NCBI GenBank assembly: GCA_027625915.1
Contig: JANTQA010000042.1
Coordinates: 942,001 to 1,006,000, forward strand
Source of the DNA: Anaeramoeba flamelloides
Taxonomy: Eukaryota; Metamonada; Anaeramoebidae
Direction of reading: 5' to 3'
DNA: 64,000 nt
In this document: piece by piece, positions 1-12,534 of the stretch
Position numbering within the stretch: position 1 is the stretch's first letter
Layout: each line of letters starts with the position of its first letter
The notes under the pieces: generated by a model
What the model was told of the DNA's origin: nothing
Database searches by the model: none
Seen by the model: the letters and a program-made list of their open reading frames with translations, nothing else
Program-made: the position numbers and the translations under genes

Positions 1-370
1 AAAGTGAAAAAAATGATTTAATTAAGGACAATTTTTGCCTTAGGAAATAGATTGTTATTATATGATGGGGTATATTATTTGTGGATTTATGGTGAAAATA
101 TGGGTGATTTTCAAACCACCTTCTTCTCGTGAAAATGGACAATATATTTTTCTCGAAATTAAATGTAACTATTTGTTTCTGGAAAGGAAATGTTAACCTT
201 TTTTGAATTAATTTTCTTTTTTTAATTGGATACAAAAAGAATGCTTTTTGAAAACAGTCCCTCAGTGGACAAAAAGTAAAAAAAAAAAAATTAATAAATG
301 AAAATGAAAAAGAAAATTATTTATCAAAAAAAAAAAAGACAAAAACAATAAAAAAAATAAAAAAACAAAC
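1..370. other. putative intron sequence of the channel gene
   Basis: AT-rich sequence downstream (on the minus strand) of the channel exon. I looked for an exon encoding S4 or the pore on the minus strand and saw none, so the next exon probably lies outside the window. Confidence 0.35.
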
Positions 371-801
371 GAAATTATTGGTGGCATGAAGGAGAGATAA
401 TCAAAGATAGCCGACGCTGATACAAAGTACTGGAATTTTTTATCTGCACAGTAAAATTTGAGTAAATAAACAAAAAGAAAAAAGAGAGCAAAGGCAAAAA
501 GCGTTTTGATCGTAGTTTCGTTTGGTTCAACTTGAAGTTCATAAATAAGAATCATTATAAAAATTATATTAGTTATGTTGAGTATTAAGATCAAGAACGC
601 ACCGGATGTTGTTGATATTTTTAATTTATTTTCAACCCAAGACTTGGTTTTTTTATAAAATTTTGGTTCGCCTAACATCCTTTCAGCTTGCTTTGAATGC
701 TTAATAAGTAATTTTGAAAATTGTGAAAAGAAGCCAATCAAGACAAACAAACTTCCATAAACTACAGCTAAAAAGATCCATGCCTTTTCGAGCGTTTCCA
801 T
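371..801 (-). CDS. Slo/BK-type potassium channel, 5' exon (partial)
   Basis: The first exon encodes about 143 residues from the ATG at 801. The pattern matches the S0-S3 part of large-conductance Ca2+/voltage-activated K+ channels: an extracellular N-terminus with an S0 helix (residues about 7-30), a linker, S1 (about 67-90) after the segment SWVENKLKIS, then S2 (about 98-115) followed by a charged turn (FYCADKKFQYF) and S3 with FDYLSFMPPIISF, which parallels the BK sequence VDFFTVPPVFVS. An S0 segment is specific to Slo-family channels. The reading frame stays open to 262 only as Phe/Leu-rich intron-like sequence, so I place the donor (GTTTGT) at about 370; this is a best guess. The S4, pore and RCK gating domains should lie off the left edge. 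Nothing in 1-370 looks like a further exon. A different six-TM voltage-gated K+ channel is the main alternative. Confidence 0.6.
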
Positions 802-999
802 AAATAAAAAAAATTGTTGAACAGCTTTTTTGAGATTTTTTGAAAAAATGAAATAGCTATGATTTTTTGATTTACTTCTTTTTGAAAACCTTGAGCTTGT
901 TTTGTTGTAAAAAGTTTTAGGATATTAATTTTTGGTTTATTACCACTCTCGTTTGTTATTGATTTATATGAAAAATATATTTGGATGAAATAAATTATA

Positions 1000-1225
1000 C
1001 TGATAAATTCAAAAAGGTGTCTGAAAATTTTTACTTCATTTTCTTTTTTACAAATTTTTTTTACCCTTCGATTTGAATGAAGTATTTTATTACTTTAAAT
1101 CTTAATTAACTTTGTAAAATTCGTTGATCTTCCAAATATTCTGTTGTGAGGAACTGTTAGAAAAGTTGAGTTGATAGATTTATAAAAAAGGGAAATTGAC
1201 CGAATAGTTTATTACATATGCCTGA
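1000..1225 (+). repeat. diverged dispersed repeat, copy 1 (partner about 40974-41205)
   Basis: Starts with ctgataaattcaaa, continues through tttttacttcattttc and gaagtattttatt, and ends near gaatttatcag. The same ordered words recur at about 40974-41205 in the same orientation with many substitutions and small indels. No coding content. Confidence 0.5.
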
Positions 1226-1548
1226 ATTTATCAGTATCTTGTAAAAATGTTCCATTTTTTGACAAATAATAGAATTTGAATTGATTCTTCTCGCAAAACA
1301 GTTTTTGTAACTACTTTATGTGTATTTTGTTAGTAGATATTTATTATTCGATAAATCGAAGAAAAGGTAAAAAAACTTTTTTCCCTTTTGAAACTTAAAT
1401 ACCAGTAAATGTTCAATCACAAATCAGTAAAATTAAATCATATAGCAAATTGTGGTTTCGTTTTTATGAGTCTTAAATCTATCTAATCTGGTTCATAATA
1501 ATGAATATTTTCATTTTTTTTTGAAAATTACTTTTTATTTTTTCATGA

Positions 1549-2941
1549 TTAAGGGAGCTGTACTGTATCAAAGGGTATATTTATTTTCAGTGGACTTGCA
1601 ATAATGAATGTTGATTTTTGTGGGGGTTGGTTAGTAAAAAAAAATTTCTCCAATTTGAAACGAAAAAAAATGAGAATTTAGCTATTTTTTGGAGGAAATT
1701 CAATTTTCAATAAGATCTCGAAGAAAAAATGAAAAAAAAGGTTGGGGAAAATCGTTTCTGTGGAAAAAAAGTACCGGGCATAACGTGGCATAGTCTATCT
1801 CCCTATTTTACCAATTAAAAATTCAAATTACAATTGATAAAACAATATGAGCAACTATGACACGTTATGCCCGGTACCTAAACTTTAGAAAAGTGAATTT
1901 TTTTTGGAAAAAAATTGCAAAATCAAAAAGAAAATGACAAAAAACCCTATTTTACCTTAAATCCAATCAAAAAAGTTTTTGTTCATCATTTCTCACACTC
2001 CCAAATTTTAGCAATTAGATAAAATTAAACACAAAAAAAATTTAATTTGTTCAACATTTTGCCTTTCAAAACTTTTTTTTTTAAAAAAAAAAAAGTTGCT
2101 TAGCAAAATCCGCAATTGGTTAACAACAAGTTTTTGAAAGTCGTAACTTCTCAGTTCAATTTTCACAATTTTTTTTTTTTTCATTTTTCCACATTTTTTT
2201 TTTTTTTTTTTCCTTTTCCACCTTTTTTTTAAAAAAAAATATTTTAATGTGGTACTTTATCAATTTGAAGACTTTGTTGTAACTCTCAACTAATTCCATT
2301 CAACTTTGGTCATTGTAAGCATTTTTTCTTGGAATACTTTTGATTCTTACAAATTCAATTCAGCACTGGTATTAAAACAATTTTAGAACTTAGTACTGGA
2401 TCTCCTTCAATTATTATCAAAAACCAGAATTAAGCAAAAATACAAGTTAAAATTTTCATTAAAAATGACCCCTTTCAATTGGAAGACAGGACACAAGCCA
2501 ACTTTTCGTTTTTTTTTGAAAACATTTCAGTAAGATCTCATGATATTTTAATCTGTACAAAAATCGAAATAAAAATAAAAAAAACCTCCTTTTTAAACCT
2601 TTTGTTTTTTTGTTTTCATGTTTTATAAAACAATTCAGTTGACAAAGGATATAAATTATTTTTTTCATTTCTTTTTGAATATTTTACCAAGGAAAATTGC
2701 CTTGAAACATTTTTAATTATTTTTATAAGAAAGGTAAAATACCTTCTTTTATTTTTTTTATTTCTTTGTCAAAATTTTTCAATTTTTTTGTCATTTTTCC
2801 TTATCCTACGTGGAAAAGGCGAGGGAAAATGTTTTCAAATCGAAAATTGAGGATTTCTTCCAGATCAATGTTCGTTCTGGTGAGTGAATTTATTGTATAC
2901 TGTCTAACTGTAATTTATTTGATACAGTACGGCTCCCTTAA
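1549..2941. mobile_element. 1.39-kb element with 24-bp terminal inverted repeats
   Basis: The left end (1549-1572, ttaagggagctgtactgtat...) and right end (2918-2941, ending acggctcccttaa) are reverse complements over 24 bp with one mismatch. The ends carry TTAA or TA, as in cut-and-paste elements with TA or TTAA targets. No transposase frame is recognisable inside; a 69-codon ORF at 2766-2975 resembles nothing I know. A shorter palindromic element (1771-1877) is nested inside. It is also possible that these are the inner ends of two separate Tc1/mariner-like elements facing away from each other, because the TACAGTACGG word could be an outer terminus. Confidence 0.55.
1771..1877. mobile_element. 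107-bp MITE-like palindromic element
   Basis: The sequence gtaccgggcataacgtggca (from 1771) is mirrored by tgacacgttatgcccggtac (ending 1877). The arms are 23 bp, with one mismatch. The GC-rich arms are conspicuous against the surrounding poly-A/T. The 61-bp spacer has no ORF. Confidence 0.65.
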
Positions 2942-5779
2942 AATTACCTTTGTCTATTTTAGAAACTCAAATTGAATTTGAAAACGTATGTTTCTTTTTT
3001 CTAGAAGGATATTTGATTTATTTATCAAAGAAAGTAGCAATATTGATAGTTCAAGAATAAAAGGGAAACCTTTTTTACTTCTTTTTTCATGAATTATTTT
3101 CAGAATAAATCACTCAAGTGATCCCTTAAAAACTCTAATTTTAATTATTCTGAAAGATCTCATAAATAGGGGCAAACATTAGAGACCCTTTGAACAATTA
3201 CTTTTAGTAAAATAAAAATCCCATAATTAAGTCCAGAATCAAAAATTTATATTTTTGTCAAATTGGAAAAGCTATCAATAAAACCTTTAACCCAAATAAT
3301 TATTTAACTTAGGTAACTCAAATATGTTTGGTTTATAAAACGAATTGTTTTTTACAAATATTAATTCTTTTAGATAATTATCATTTGGACAACAAATAAT
3401 AAATTGGTAGAATAATATCCATATTTAAAACTAATGGATATAGGTATGAAATAAATCTAATCAGTCTAATATTTTTACTAAAAAATAAAAGACATAATCC
3501 AAATTTCAAAATTCGGGGCAAACTTTTATTATTAATATTTTTTTCTTTTTTCGTTAATCTTTTAAAAAATACAATGATTATACTCAATATTTTTTATTTA
3601 TTCATCCATATTGATTATTATCTCTAAAGACTTTAGTAAAATACCTTATTATTCAAAAAAAAAAAAAAAAAAACAATTTAATAACTTTTTTTCTGAAGAA
3701 AAATCTGCTCCTATTTTTGAAATTAATCTTTAATTATAAGGTTACAATTTCAAAAAAATACAATTACGATATTGATCTGATAATTCAATAACAAATAGAA
3801 ATCTCATAGAATTCAATTAGATTTTTTTTATTAATCTTTTTTACTGTTTATGTAGAATTGTAATCAGATATTCAAACCAGTTAACTATATACCTTATTAT
3901 AGAAAATAAAATCGAAAAATCAAATAAAAAATAAAAAAGTAAAATTTGCTAAATAATTTAAATTTTGAAATTTACAAAATTAAATTTTGCTTCTAATATC
4001 CTTTCAACCCCTTTAAATCCATGTAACAATCTAATACAATTAACCATATTTGACTTTAAATTAGCTGAGTAATGTTTTGTCATTTTTTAAACTACATATA
4101 AAATTTAAAACAATTCGAAAATAAGGTTTCAAAAAATGTGATATATTTTTCTCAAAATTATTCATCACTAAATGATAATAACCATATTAAAAAAATCAAT
4201 AAACTGAAAAAATAATCCATAAAATGGAATTTTTATAAAGAAATTGACTTGTTATATAAAACAATAAAAATAATTATCAATATTACCAGTTTTTTTTCTC
4301 TTGAATAATCTAAACTAAACGAGAACACCCTTTAAATCAGATTGAATTCGATAATTTTTTTATTTTCATTAAAAAGAATAAATTATTTAAAACAATTAAT
4401 CAAATTCCAAATTATTTTTTCAATGTTTATTAGTACAAAATATCATGGAAATGGAATTCAAAGTAAAATTAAATTTTCAATTCAAATTTTGTTCACAAAA
4501 ATTATTTGGTCTTTTTTAGAGAATAAAATTTAGAAATTAGATATTTATATAAAAAAAAATATTATTAATATTTTACTAATACAAAAAAATAAAGTTAATT
4601 AATAAACTTTCTTTGAACAATTTTAACTTTTTTACATATAAAAATAATAAAAGATAATAATGTGAAGGGCTAAATTATAATAATATATATATATAAATGT
4701 TAAGATAATTTTTTTCATTGAATTCAGATTTGAAAAAAAGATTTTTATTGGGGGGGTTAGTAAAGGAGTACAAAATTAACCAATTTTGAGGGGATAAAAT
4801 GTAATTTCACCCTACCCTAAATAAGTTCATTTTTTTTTTTTTTTTTTATTATTGAATTAAAAAACAAAAGTCATTTTTGAAAAATATTAATTCTTAAATT
4901 CCGTGGATTTTTTAATAGAAAAAAAATTCTAAATTAGAAAAATTCAAACTTCAAAAGATTATCAAAGAAAAAAATTCTAGGAAAAAAAAAAAAATATTGA
5001 TCATTTTGTATCAAATCTTCCAAAATTAAAACCCAAATCTAAAACCATTAAACTTACCTATTGTGAATTTGTAAGATCATAATATGTTTAGTAAAATTAT
5101 AATTATTCTTCAAGGTTTATAATTAAAATTTATTCATTTTAGCATATATACATATAATTTCATATTATTCTTACATAAATTAATTTAATAAAAACCAAAA
5201 ATAAAATCAAAGATTAAATATATTTGAACTTTTTATAAAAATGTCTCTATTTGCAAATAATAATTTATAATAACCCAGAAGAACAAATGGAATATCTCAG
5301 GTTAATTTAAAAAATTATGATGAATAAATACTTGAGAAAAAACATAACGAAAGTATATTATTAAAACATAATGAAATTTTAATACCAATTAAATAAAAAT
5401 CCCAAAAATCACAATTATTTCTACAAAATTTCAAATATGGTATTTAGATCCTTAAAAAATTTCAGATATATTCTTGAAATCGTTTGAAACTTTTTTTGTC
5501 TAAATTATTATTAAAATTATTATTTTGATTTATAAGTAGAGAAATTTATACAATTAAACAACCTTCAAAATTTTATCTGATGGGAATTGTTTTGAAAGTG
5601 GAAGTTACCAATCAATGTTAAAGAATAAATCAACTCATAAATTTTTTCAAATGTTTTCAACTTTAACTTTCTAAAAAAAAATTAACAACTTTTTATTTTT
5701 TTGCTTTTTTTATTCTTTGTTGAATCTTTTTAGTTTCTTTCAAAAAACTGTTTCCGATTTAATTTTACCTCTTTTTTTT

Positions 5780-8700
5780 ATGAAAACAATTTCTGATTTA
5801 TATGAGTGTGTTGAAAGCAAGTTAGGAGAGTCTCTGATCTCTCGTAGCAAGCAATTAAAGGAGTCTTCAAAAACGTATGAAATACCCGACTTAATTCACC
5901 TGGTGAAGCAAGACACTTCGAAAGACAACACCAAGCCAATTGGATTTTATCACCATTGCATTGGGGTTGATTTTTCAAAAGGTGTTTCAAGTATTGCAGC
6001 ATATTTTGGGAGGTTGCTTTCCAGTCAGCAAAAGAAGTCGAGGCTGAGCTTTAATCGCGCGAATTGGGTGATTGTTGCGGGGACTTATTGTGCCTATGAT
6101 CCCATCAGCAAGGTTGACTTAAGGGTATCTTTTAGTTTGCCTGGTACGTTTAAACCGCGTTGGATCAAGTTAAATAAAAACCTAACTCAAGAAGAAGAAA
6201 CTCAACCAAAAAACGAAGATCTGCTTTGGCAATATTTAAGTTTGGCATCCTTTGTGAGGACATGGTGCCTAAAGCCAAATTTTATGAAATACCCTAGTTT
6301 GATTGTACACTACGAGCTTGATCCTTTTAATTACCAAAATAAAGACAATTTAATTAGTTTTGAGAAAACAAGCAAAACAAAAGAAAAAGAGAACGATCAA
6401 GAAAAAAGAAAAGAAAAAGAAGAAGAAGAAGAAGATGAAAAAAGTATCAAAAAACGAAAGCTCGATCAAAAACTCAAACAAAAAGAAAAATTAAAAGCCC
6501 TTGAACTAATTTACCAAACACAAAGTAAAAAATTAAACGAATGCCTAAAGATAGCAAGAAATCAATTAACAAAGGGCTTGGGTACAAAATTATCCCACAA
6601 AAATCCAAAGCTATTATCTACAGTTTCACATAATTTATTAACATATGCGCTGATCGCTTTTTTCAATAACAATTCCCTGTATCAAAAGGGCGAAAATTTT
6701 TTCCTCCAGCTCCTGAAGGATGATTGGGGATATTGTGCTTTAATTTCAAAATGCATGAGGAAAAACGGGAAAGTTAAAGAAGCCCTCCAGTTACTTTTAG
6801 AATCAAATTCGAAGGTTCCAGAATCGATTCCAATTTTAAAAGAAATAGTGAAATGCTATAATTTACTTCAAGATAATCTCGAGTCATTTAGCTATGCGAG
6901 AAAAATCCATCATTTTATTCCCTTTTCACCAAATTCTTGGAAAATTCTGGCATATGAATTTTTGAATCAAAAAAAATTCAATCAAACATTTGAAATCTTA
7001 AATTTGATCCCACCAGATGCGAATACTACAAAAAACAGGAACATTTGGAATAACAAAAAGAATAATTCTTCCGAAACCACCACAATTTTAGATTTTTTCA
7101 ATTTGAGAAATCATGATAAAGAAAAAGATAATCAAAGCCTCATGCCAAAGCCCGTTGAAGTCACCCAGCCAATAAAAACAAAATGGATATATGATTGGAA
7201 AACGATTGTAATGAAAATGAAAAGATATTCAAATATTTCAAGTGTTTTTTCCAAATTAAAAAACCAGCCAATAAAAAATCAACAAAATGAAATTGCCAAT
7301 AAAATATTGGTCCAAATGAACACAATCCTTGGATGGGAGTCATTATTAACAGAAAAAAAAAAATTCTTTGATGGAGAGAAGAAATTAAAAAAACGAGAGG
7401 GTATATTAAATCAATTTCATGTTAAGGATCTCAAGTTAACGGATGAAATGTGGAGCGAATGGTTAAATGACCAAGAAGATTTAGAAGATAATTTAGATGA
7501 AATGTATAATAATAGTTTTTGGAAAAATGAAGATAAACATAATTTTGATGTCAATTATGAAAAAGTTGGTAGAACATACAAAAGCCAGTTAAGAAACACA
7601 GGATTTCTTCAATTTTCCAGAGATGCTGAATTTATTAATACCAATATTAATGATAATATGGATGAAAAGGAAGAAAAGGAAGAAAAGGAAAATCTTAAAT
7701 CTTATAAGATGATTAAGAAAGAAAATGAAAAAAAAAAAGAAATAGAAAACAAAAAAACAATTGAAAATGAAAACGAAGAAAAAGAAAGTGAAAATAAATT
7801 AAAAAAGGAAGAAAAGAAAGAAAAGGAAGAAAAGGAAGAAAGGGAAGAAAAGAAAGAAAAAGAAGAAAAGGAAAAAGAAAAAGGAAATATTAAATCTTTT
7901 GATCTAATAAAACATGAAAATGTTACAGATCCAAAAATGGAAAATCAACAAGAAAAAAAACCTTCAGAATTAAAAACCCAAACTTTTTCTGGTAAAGAAG
8001 ATTCATCTAATATGGGTGGATGGTCTGGTTCATCTTCATTTGATTTATTTGATAATGGAGAAGAAGAAAATAATCCAAAGCATAGCAGCAATGATAAGGA
8101 AACAGGAAACAATAAAGATGAAGATAAATTAGAAAGTGGTAAAGAAGAGAATCAAAATGATAACGAACATGAAGAAAAATTAAAAAAAAATAAGAAATTA
8201 AAAAAGGAAATTACTTTGGAAAAGGAATCAAGTTTAGCGGATTTTTCAAATTTTAAACCTAAATCGGAATTTTCTTCTATTCATGAGCAAGATCTTTCAA
8301 AATTAAAAGAGTGGAAAGAAAAGAAAAGTGAAAATATAAAGGAGAAGGAGAAGGAGAAGGAGAAGGAGAAAAAGAAAGAGAAGGGGTCCGAAATTAATAA
8401 AGAAATTACCCATAATAATAATAAGATTATTAAAAACAATTTATCGAATGATTTAAGTATATCTAAACAACAAAATAATAATAAATTGAACAATTTAGGT
8501 TATTTTGGAGCTTCTGAAAGCGATTCTGAAAGTGAATCTGAACCCGAATCTGATTTTGGTTTTGGTAACGTAGAAAAAAAAAAACCATCTTCTAAAAACG
8601 ACCCAAAAGAAAAAGAAAATCAAAAATATAACCCAAAATTTGTCAGGCCTTCCAATGTCAAAAGTTTTATTTATAACACTTATCCAAAAAGATGGCTGAA

Positions 8701-9208
8701 AGCAGAATTCAAATTGTTAAAAAAAGATTTAAAAATATATAATAAAATTTCAATGGAAAGCAGCCCAAAGAGATGGGAAGAAAATAAAATTAAGCAAACG
8801 CCAATAAACGAATGGGAAATGATAGGCGATATATGCAAACGCTTAAATAAAATGAAAGAAGCAAGACAGGCATATTTCAATGCCATTGCAGAACCCAAAA
8901 ATAAAGATCTATTATATTATTGCATTACTTTCAAATTATTAAGATTATTAAATGATAGAAAGGGCATTACAAAAGTTTTACAAGTTTGTAACATTTTAGT
9001 CAATTTTGAAAACTGTGATCAAAATAATCATGAATTAAGTTTATTATTTAAACAACAAATCTGCTCTTCGATTTTTAAATTAATTCAAAAGAATGGCTGG
9101 TCTAATTTAAATCAATATATACAATTACATAAAAACAAAATCCATCAACGTTTACAGGATTTTGTTTTGATTGGTAAATATTTGAAAGTTGATGGTTATG
9201 ATCGGTAA
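5780..9208 (+). CDS. ChAPs-family (BUD7/CHS6-like) exomer cargo-adaptor homologue
   Basis: Single-exon gene of 1142 aa. The frame extends 21 codons upstream of the first ATG (5780) without another ATG, so I start there. Near the N-terminus, PDLIHLVKQ (about 36-44) followed by GFYHHCIGVDFSKG...SIAAYF (about 55-76) matches the conserved N-terminal block of Chs5-Arf1-binding proteins. A helical repeat region (about 280-430; DDWGYCALISKCMRKNGK, then a block ending LNLIPP) resembles their TPR-like repeats. The C-terminus (about 1005-1070; YPKRWLKAEF, INEWEMIGDICKRLNKMKEA) matches the family's C-terminal repeats. Between them, residues about 620-970 are Lys/Glu-rich low complexity with a run of Ser/Asp/Glu, absent from fungal relatives. 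In yeast these proteins form exomer with Chs5 at the trans-Golgi, bind Arf1 and export selected membrane cargo; a comparable role here is inference. Family assignment is from memory of motifs. Confidence 0.7.
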   Translation: MKTISDLYECVESKLGESLISRSKQLKESSKTYEIPDLIHLVKQDTSKDNTKPIGFYHHCIGVDFSKGVSSIAAYFGRLLSSQQKKSRLSFNRANWVIVAGTYCAYDPISKVDLRVSFSLPGTFKPRWIKLNKNLTQEEETQPKNEDLLWQYLSLASFVRTWCLKPNFMKYPSLIVHYELDPFNYQNKDNLISFEKTSKTKEKENDQEKRKEKEEEEEDEKSIKKRKLDQKLKQKEKLKALELIYQTQSKKLNECLKIARNQLTKGLGTKLSHKNPKLLSTVSHNLLTYALIAFFNNNSLYQKGENFFLQLLKDDWGYCALISKCMRKNGKVKEALQLLLESNSKVPESIPILKEIVKCYNLLQDNLESFSYARKIHHFIPFSPNSWKILAYEFLNQKKFNQTFEILNLIPPDANTTKNRNIWNNKKNNSSETTTILDFFNLRNHDKEKDNQSLMPKPVEVTQPIKTKWIYDWKTIVMKMKRYSNISSVFSKLKNQPIKNQQNEIANKILVQMNTILGWESLLTEKKKFFDGEKKLKKREGILNQFHVKDLKLTDEMWSEWLNDQEDLEDNLDEMYNNSFWKNEDKHNFDVNYEKVGRTYKSQLRNTGFLQFSRDAEFINTNINDNMDEKEEKEEKENLKSYKMIKKENEKKKEIENKKTIENENEEKESENKLKKEEKKEKEEKEEREEKKEKEEKEKEKGNIKSFDLIKHENVTDPKMENQQEKKPSELKTQTFSGKEDSSNMGGWSGSSSFDLFDNGEEENNPKHSSNDKETGNNKDEDKLESGKEENQNDNEHEEKLKKNKKLKKEITLEKESSLADFSNFKPKSEFSSIHEQDLSKLKEWKEKKSENIKEKEKEKEKEKKKEKGSEINKEITHNNNKIIKNNLSNDLSISKQQNNNKLNNLGYFGASESDSESESEPESDFGFGNVEKKKPSSKNDPKEKENQKYNPKFVRPSNVKSFIYNTYPKRWLKAEFKLLKKDLKIYNKISMESSPKRWEENKIKQTPINEWEMIGDICKRLNKMKEARQAYFNAIAEPKNKDLLYYCITFKLLRLLNDRKGITKVLQVCNILVNFENCDQNNHELSLLFKQQICSSIFKLIQKNGWSNLNQYIQLHKNKIHQRLQDFVLIGKYLKVDGYDR

Positions 9209-9439
9209 ATTAAGAGCAAATTTTAATTAAATTAACTTATTTTTTATAATTTAACAATAATAATCACGATTTATAAGTTTTTTTTTTTTATTTTATTTTT
9301 TTTTATTTTTTAAATTAAGGTTGTTATTATATTAAAACTCAGATAACAAATTATGTATATTTTTCGAAATTTGGGGCAAAAGGGAGTATTTAGATACTGG
9401 TTGATGGGCTAAATTTATTTTGGCAGTTTTATCTTTTGA

Positions 9440-10200
9440 GAGATTAACATAGACCAGGAAGTCTAAAATTAAAGTATATTGCTATTGGAGATAAATCATA
9501 TTAGTGCTACATTGTTTCAAATGTCTCGAAAAATTCAATTTCGATAAGTCAAGTAGTAATATTAGTTTATAAAAGTAATTAAAGTTGATCTCAGTCAATT
9601 AAAAATAAAACCTATTAAGTAATTCTTAAAAGAAAATTCTAAAAATCTTGAAAATTAAAACTTTTAAATTGAAAACTTTAAAGTCGAAAAATATCTTGAT
9701 AAAATTTTTCTCAGAGTGTAGATTAGTCATTAGAAAATTAGATTTTGTTTATAAATTTCAAGAATTATAAAAAGTATTATTTCGACAAATTATTTCTGAA
9801 AACTTGTAAATATATTGATATTACAATTAGACTAATATAAAGGAAAATAAAAACATTAATCTTTCCGTTTGTACTTTTTATGTTAATAATTAAAGAGTAA
9901 ATCTTTGATTTGAAAAAATTAAAAAAATAATAGTTACTTTTGGAAGTTCTAAATAATGATTATTAAATCCAAGAAAACAATTATGTTTGGCTTCTCTCTT
10001 TTTATATTTATAAAAAAAAATTTAGAAATAATTTCTAAAAATTAAAATTTTTAATCTGACAATTAGCAAAAAATGCAAAAATTTGTTGTGCAATAGGACT
10101 TAAAATAGATTTTTTAGAGTTATTTTAGGAATAATACTAATATAATTTACTTTCTATTACAACATACTTTTATAACTTGTGAATCTATGTTCATGTGTAT
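9440..10200 (+). repeat. dispersed repeat family, copy 1 (partner 62440-63860)
   Basis: Shared ordered words with the partner include aagtctaa, catattagtg, tacattgtttcaa, aattaaaaat, then gacaaattatttctgaaa, tttttatgtt and aatagttacttttg. Both copies are in the same orientation. The partner contains about 700 bp of extra sequence in the middle. Divergence is high, so both look old and inactive. The element type is unknown. Confidence 0.5.
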
Positions 10201-12534
10201 TCATTAACAGGAGCAAAAAAAAGAAATTTAATCAAAAAAAAGAAAAATTTTATTGTGAAAATTTTGTAAATGGATCAGTCTTCTAAGACAACATCGAAAA
10301 AATTTCAGATATATTATTGGTGATATTATTTACTTTAAAATATTGTAAATTTCATGTGTCAAAAAATTCTGTTCTACTCAGAAACTCAGAAAAGAAAATA
10401 TTTTTGAAAGATCAATTTTTTTTTCGTTTTATTATTAAAAAGAAAATTATTAAATACATTTTATTTCAAAAATTATAAAAAGTTTTTTTTCTCTTAAACT
10501 GTCCAGCCTATGAAAATAATCGTAAAATCTGGATTTCTGAATTAGAAAAAAATATTTTTTTCACTTATTTTAAATAATAATAATATTTATAATATTATGA
10601 ATAAAGAAGATTCAATATCTTTATTAGCTCTAGTAGATAATAAGACTATGTTTGAATCTTTTATACGATTTCTAAATTCAAGTTTAGGAATTCGGGCAAA
10701 CAAGAGGAATTCTAAACTCCTCCCTTAAATTTCAATAAAAAAAAAAAATTATAAAAAGTTTTTACATTTTTTCTTGCCAGGATCATTTTTGTAGGATATC
10801 AAGTTTTCATTGTTAGGAATATTAATATAAAGATTTTTTTGATTTTTAGAAATAATTCTTTTGGTTTCCCAAAATAAATAAAATATTTATTCAATATATC
10901 AAAAAAATTGATATTGTTTTAAGAAGGATAGTTATAAAGTATTAACTTTTAAAGTTCTCTTACAAATTTTACTTCACAATTGTGTTTTCATTAAAAGATT
11001 AAATTTGATTTTTGAAAATAATATTTTCTTTTAGATATTTTGGAAACAAGTAATTTTATCCTCAAAATTCAAATCAATTTTTTTCAGTCAAAAAAGATTT
11101 GAATTTTTATAAATTAATTCTAAGAAATAAAACCAAAAAAATTCTCAAAATTTTATTTTTTTTTTTTTGGATTTTTTTCTATTTTTTGATTTTTTAAACC
11201 AGAAAACAACTTTTTTGAAAAATTTAAAGAATAAACCATATATATTTCTTAATAGATTTTAATTTCATTGCTAAAATTTTATTAAGCTTTAATCAAATTT
11301 TCATTTATTTAATCATCCAAATTTCTTTTCGTTTTGTTGACTATACTTGGTATTGAAATATTAATTATTAGAAATAGTAACAAAATATTTTTTTATCAAC
11401 ATCAAGAGTTTCCAATATAACACTAAAAATACTTTGCATTATTTTCAAATATTCACCAGTTTGCTTATAAAATAATAGGTTCCTTTTTTTGGGTTTTATA
11501 TTGGGAAAATGTGAATTTTTCTTTTCAAAAAATTGGATTAAATTATTGTTATGAAGAAATGGATTAATTCATCCATTAGATAATCCAAAATACAAATTAC
11601 AAAAAAGAAATATTTTTAGGATCATGGTAAAATTTAATTTTATTTTTAAAATATAATATTCATTTAAATTACAAAAACTATTCAACTCATCACCTCTTTC
11701 TAATATTTAAATAATAAATAGAGAAGAATTTTTCTTCTCGTTTTTTTTTTTTTTAAAGTTTAGGTATTGCGTATCCTGGAATTATGTCGTAATTAGTGTT
11801 CTTGATTTATTTGTTACATTTTTTATGCATTATTTGTATATTTTGGTTACAATAAGAATCCGAAAAGTAAACAAAGGAATTTGATAGATTTTGAAAAAAG
11901 ATCAATAGCCCAATTTTAGTTACATTTAAATTCCTGGTACCAGATATAGAATCTAGTAATACATGAATTAAATATGTACTGAAATTTGAAGATGAAATTG
12001 TTGTTTTCTCAAGATCTAAAGTTTTGTAAGAAGGGGATTAAATACTAATCTTTATCAATAAAAACCCAAACAAAACTCCAATTCCAAATTATTGTCATAT
12101 TAAAAATCAGATTTTTAAAAATGGATATTTTTATAAATTGAATTTATCTATTATAATAAAAAAATTACTATTTTAATATTAAGTTCTAGACACTAGAAAT
12201 ATTTATTTTTCATCTAAAAATAAAAATGAAAAAAAGTAATAAAAAAATAAAAAAACAATTGTGAAATTTATTATGAAATTTAGTTTATTTTTATTATATT
12301 TTCCCAAAATCATCATTCCTTTTAATAAAAAGAAAAAAGACACAGTACCATTGAACAGCTTTAAAAATATTAATTCTCTTCACAATTTGGTTTTTGTTCC
12401 TTAAACTCTTAAAATAAAGCTGAATATTGTCACAGTTAGAATTTAGCTATATTTTTCTTATGGTAATAGTAACTCTTATTTATTTTTTTTTCGAAATTTC
12501 TTAGAGTGAATCTTTACATAAGAATACTATTAAT

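Larger units (their letters stand above)
802..5779. other. gene-poor region with decayed repeats
   Basis: Five kilobases between the divergent channel and ChAPs genes. It contains a TIR-bounded element (1549-2941) with a nested short palindromic element (1771-1877) and a stretch at about 1000-1225 with a diverged second copy at about 40974-41205. From about 3000 to 5700 I see only AT-rich sequence with homopolymer tracts and no supportable gene. Small ORFs here lack coding character. Confidence 0.6.
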
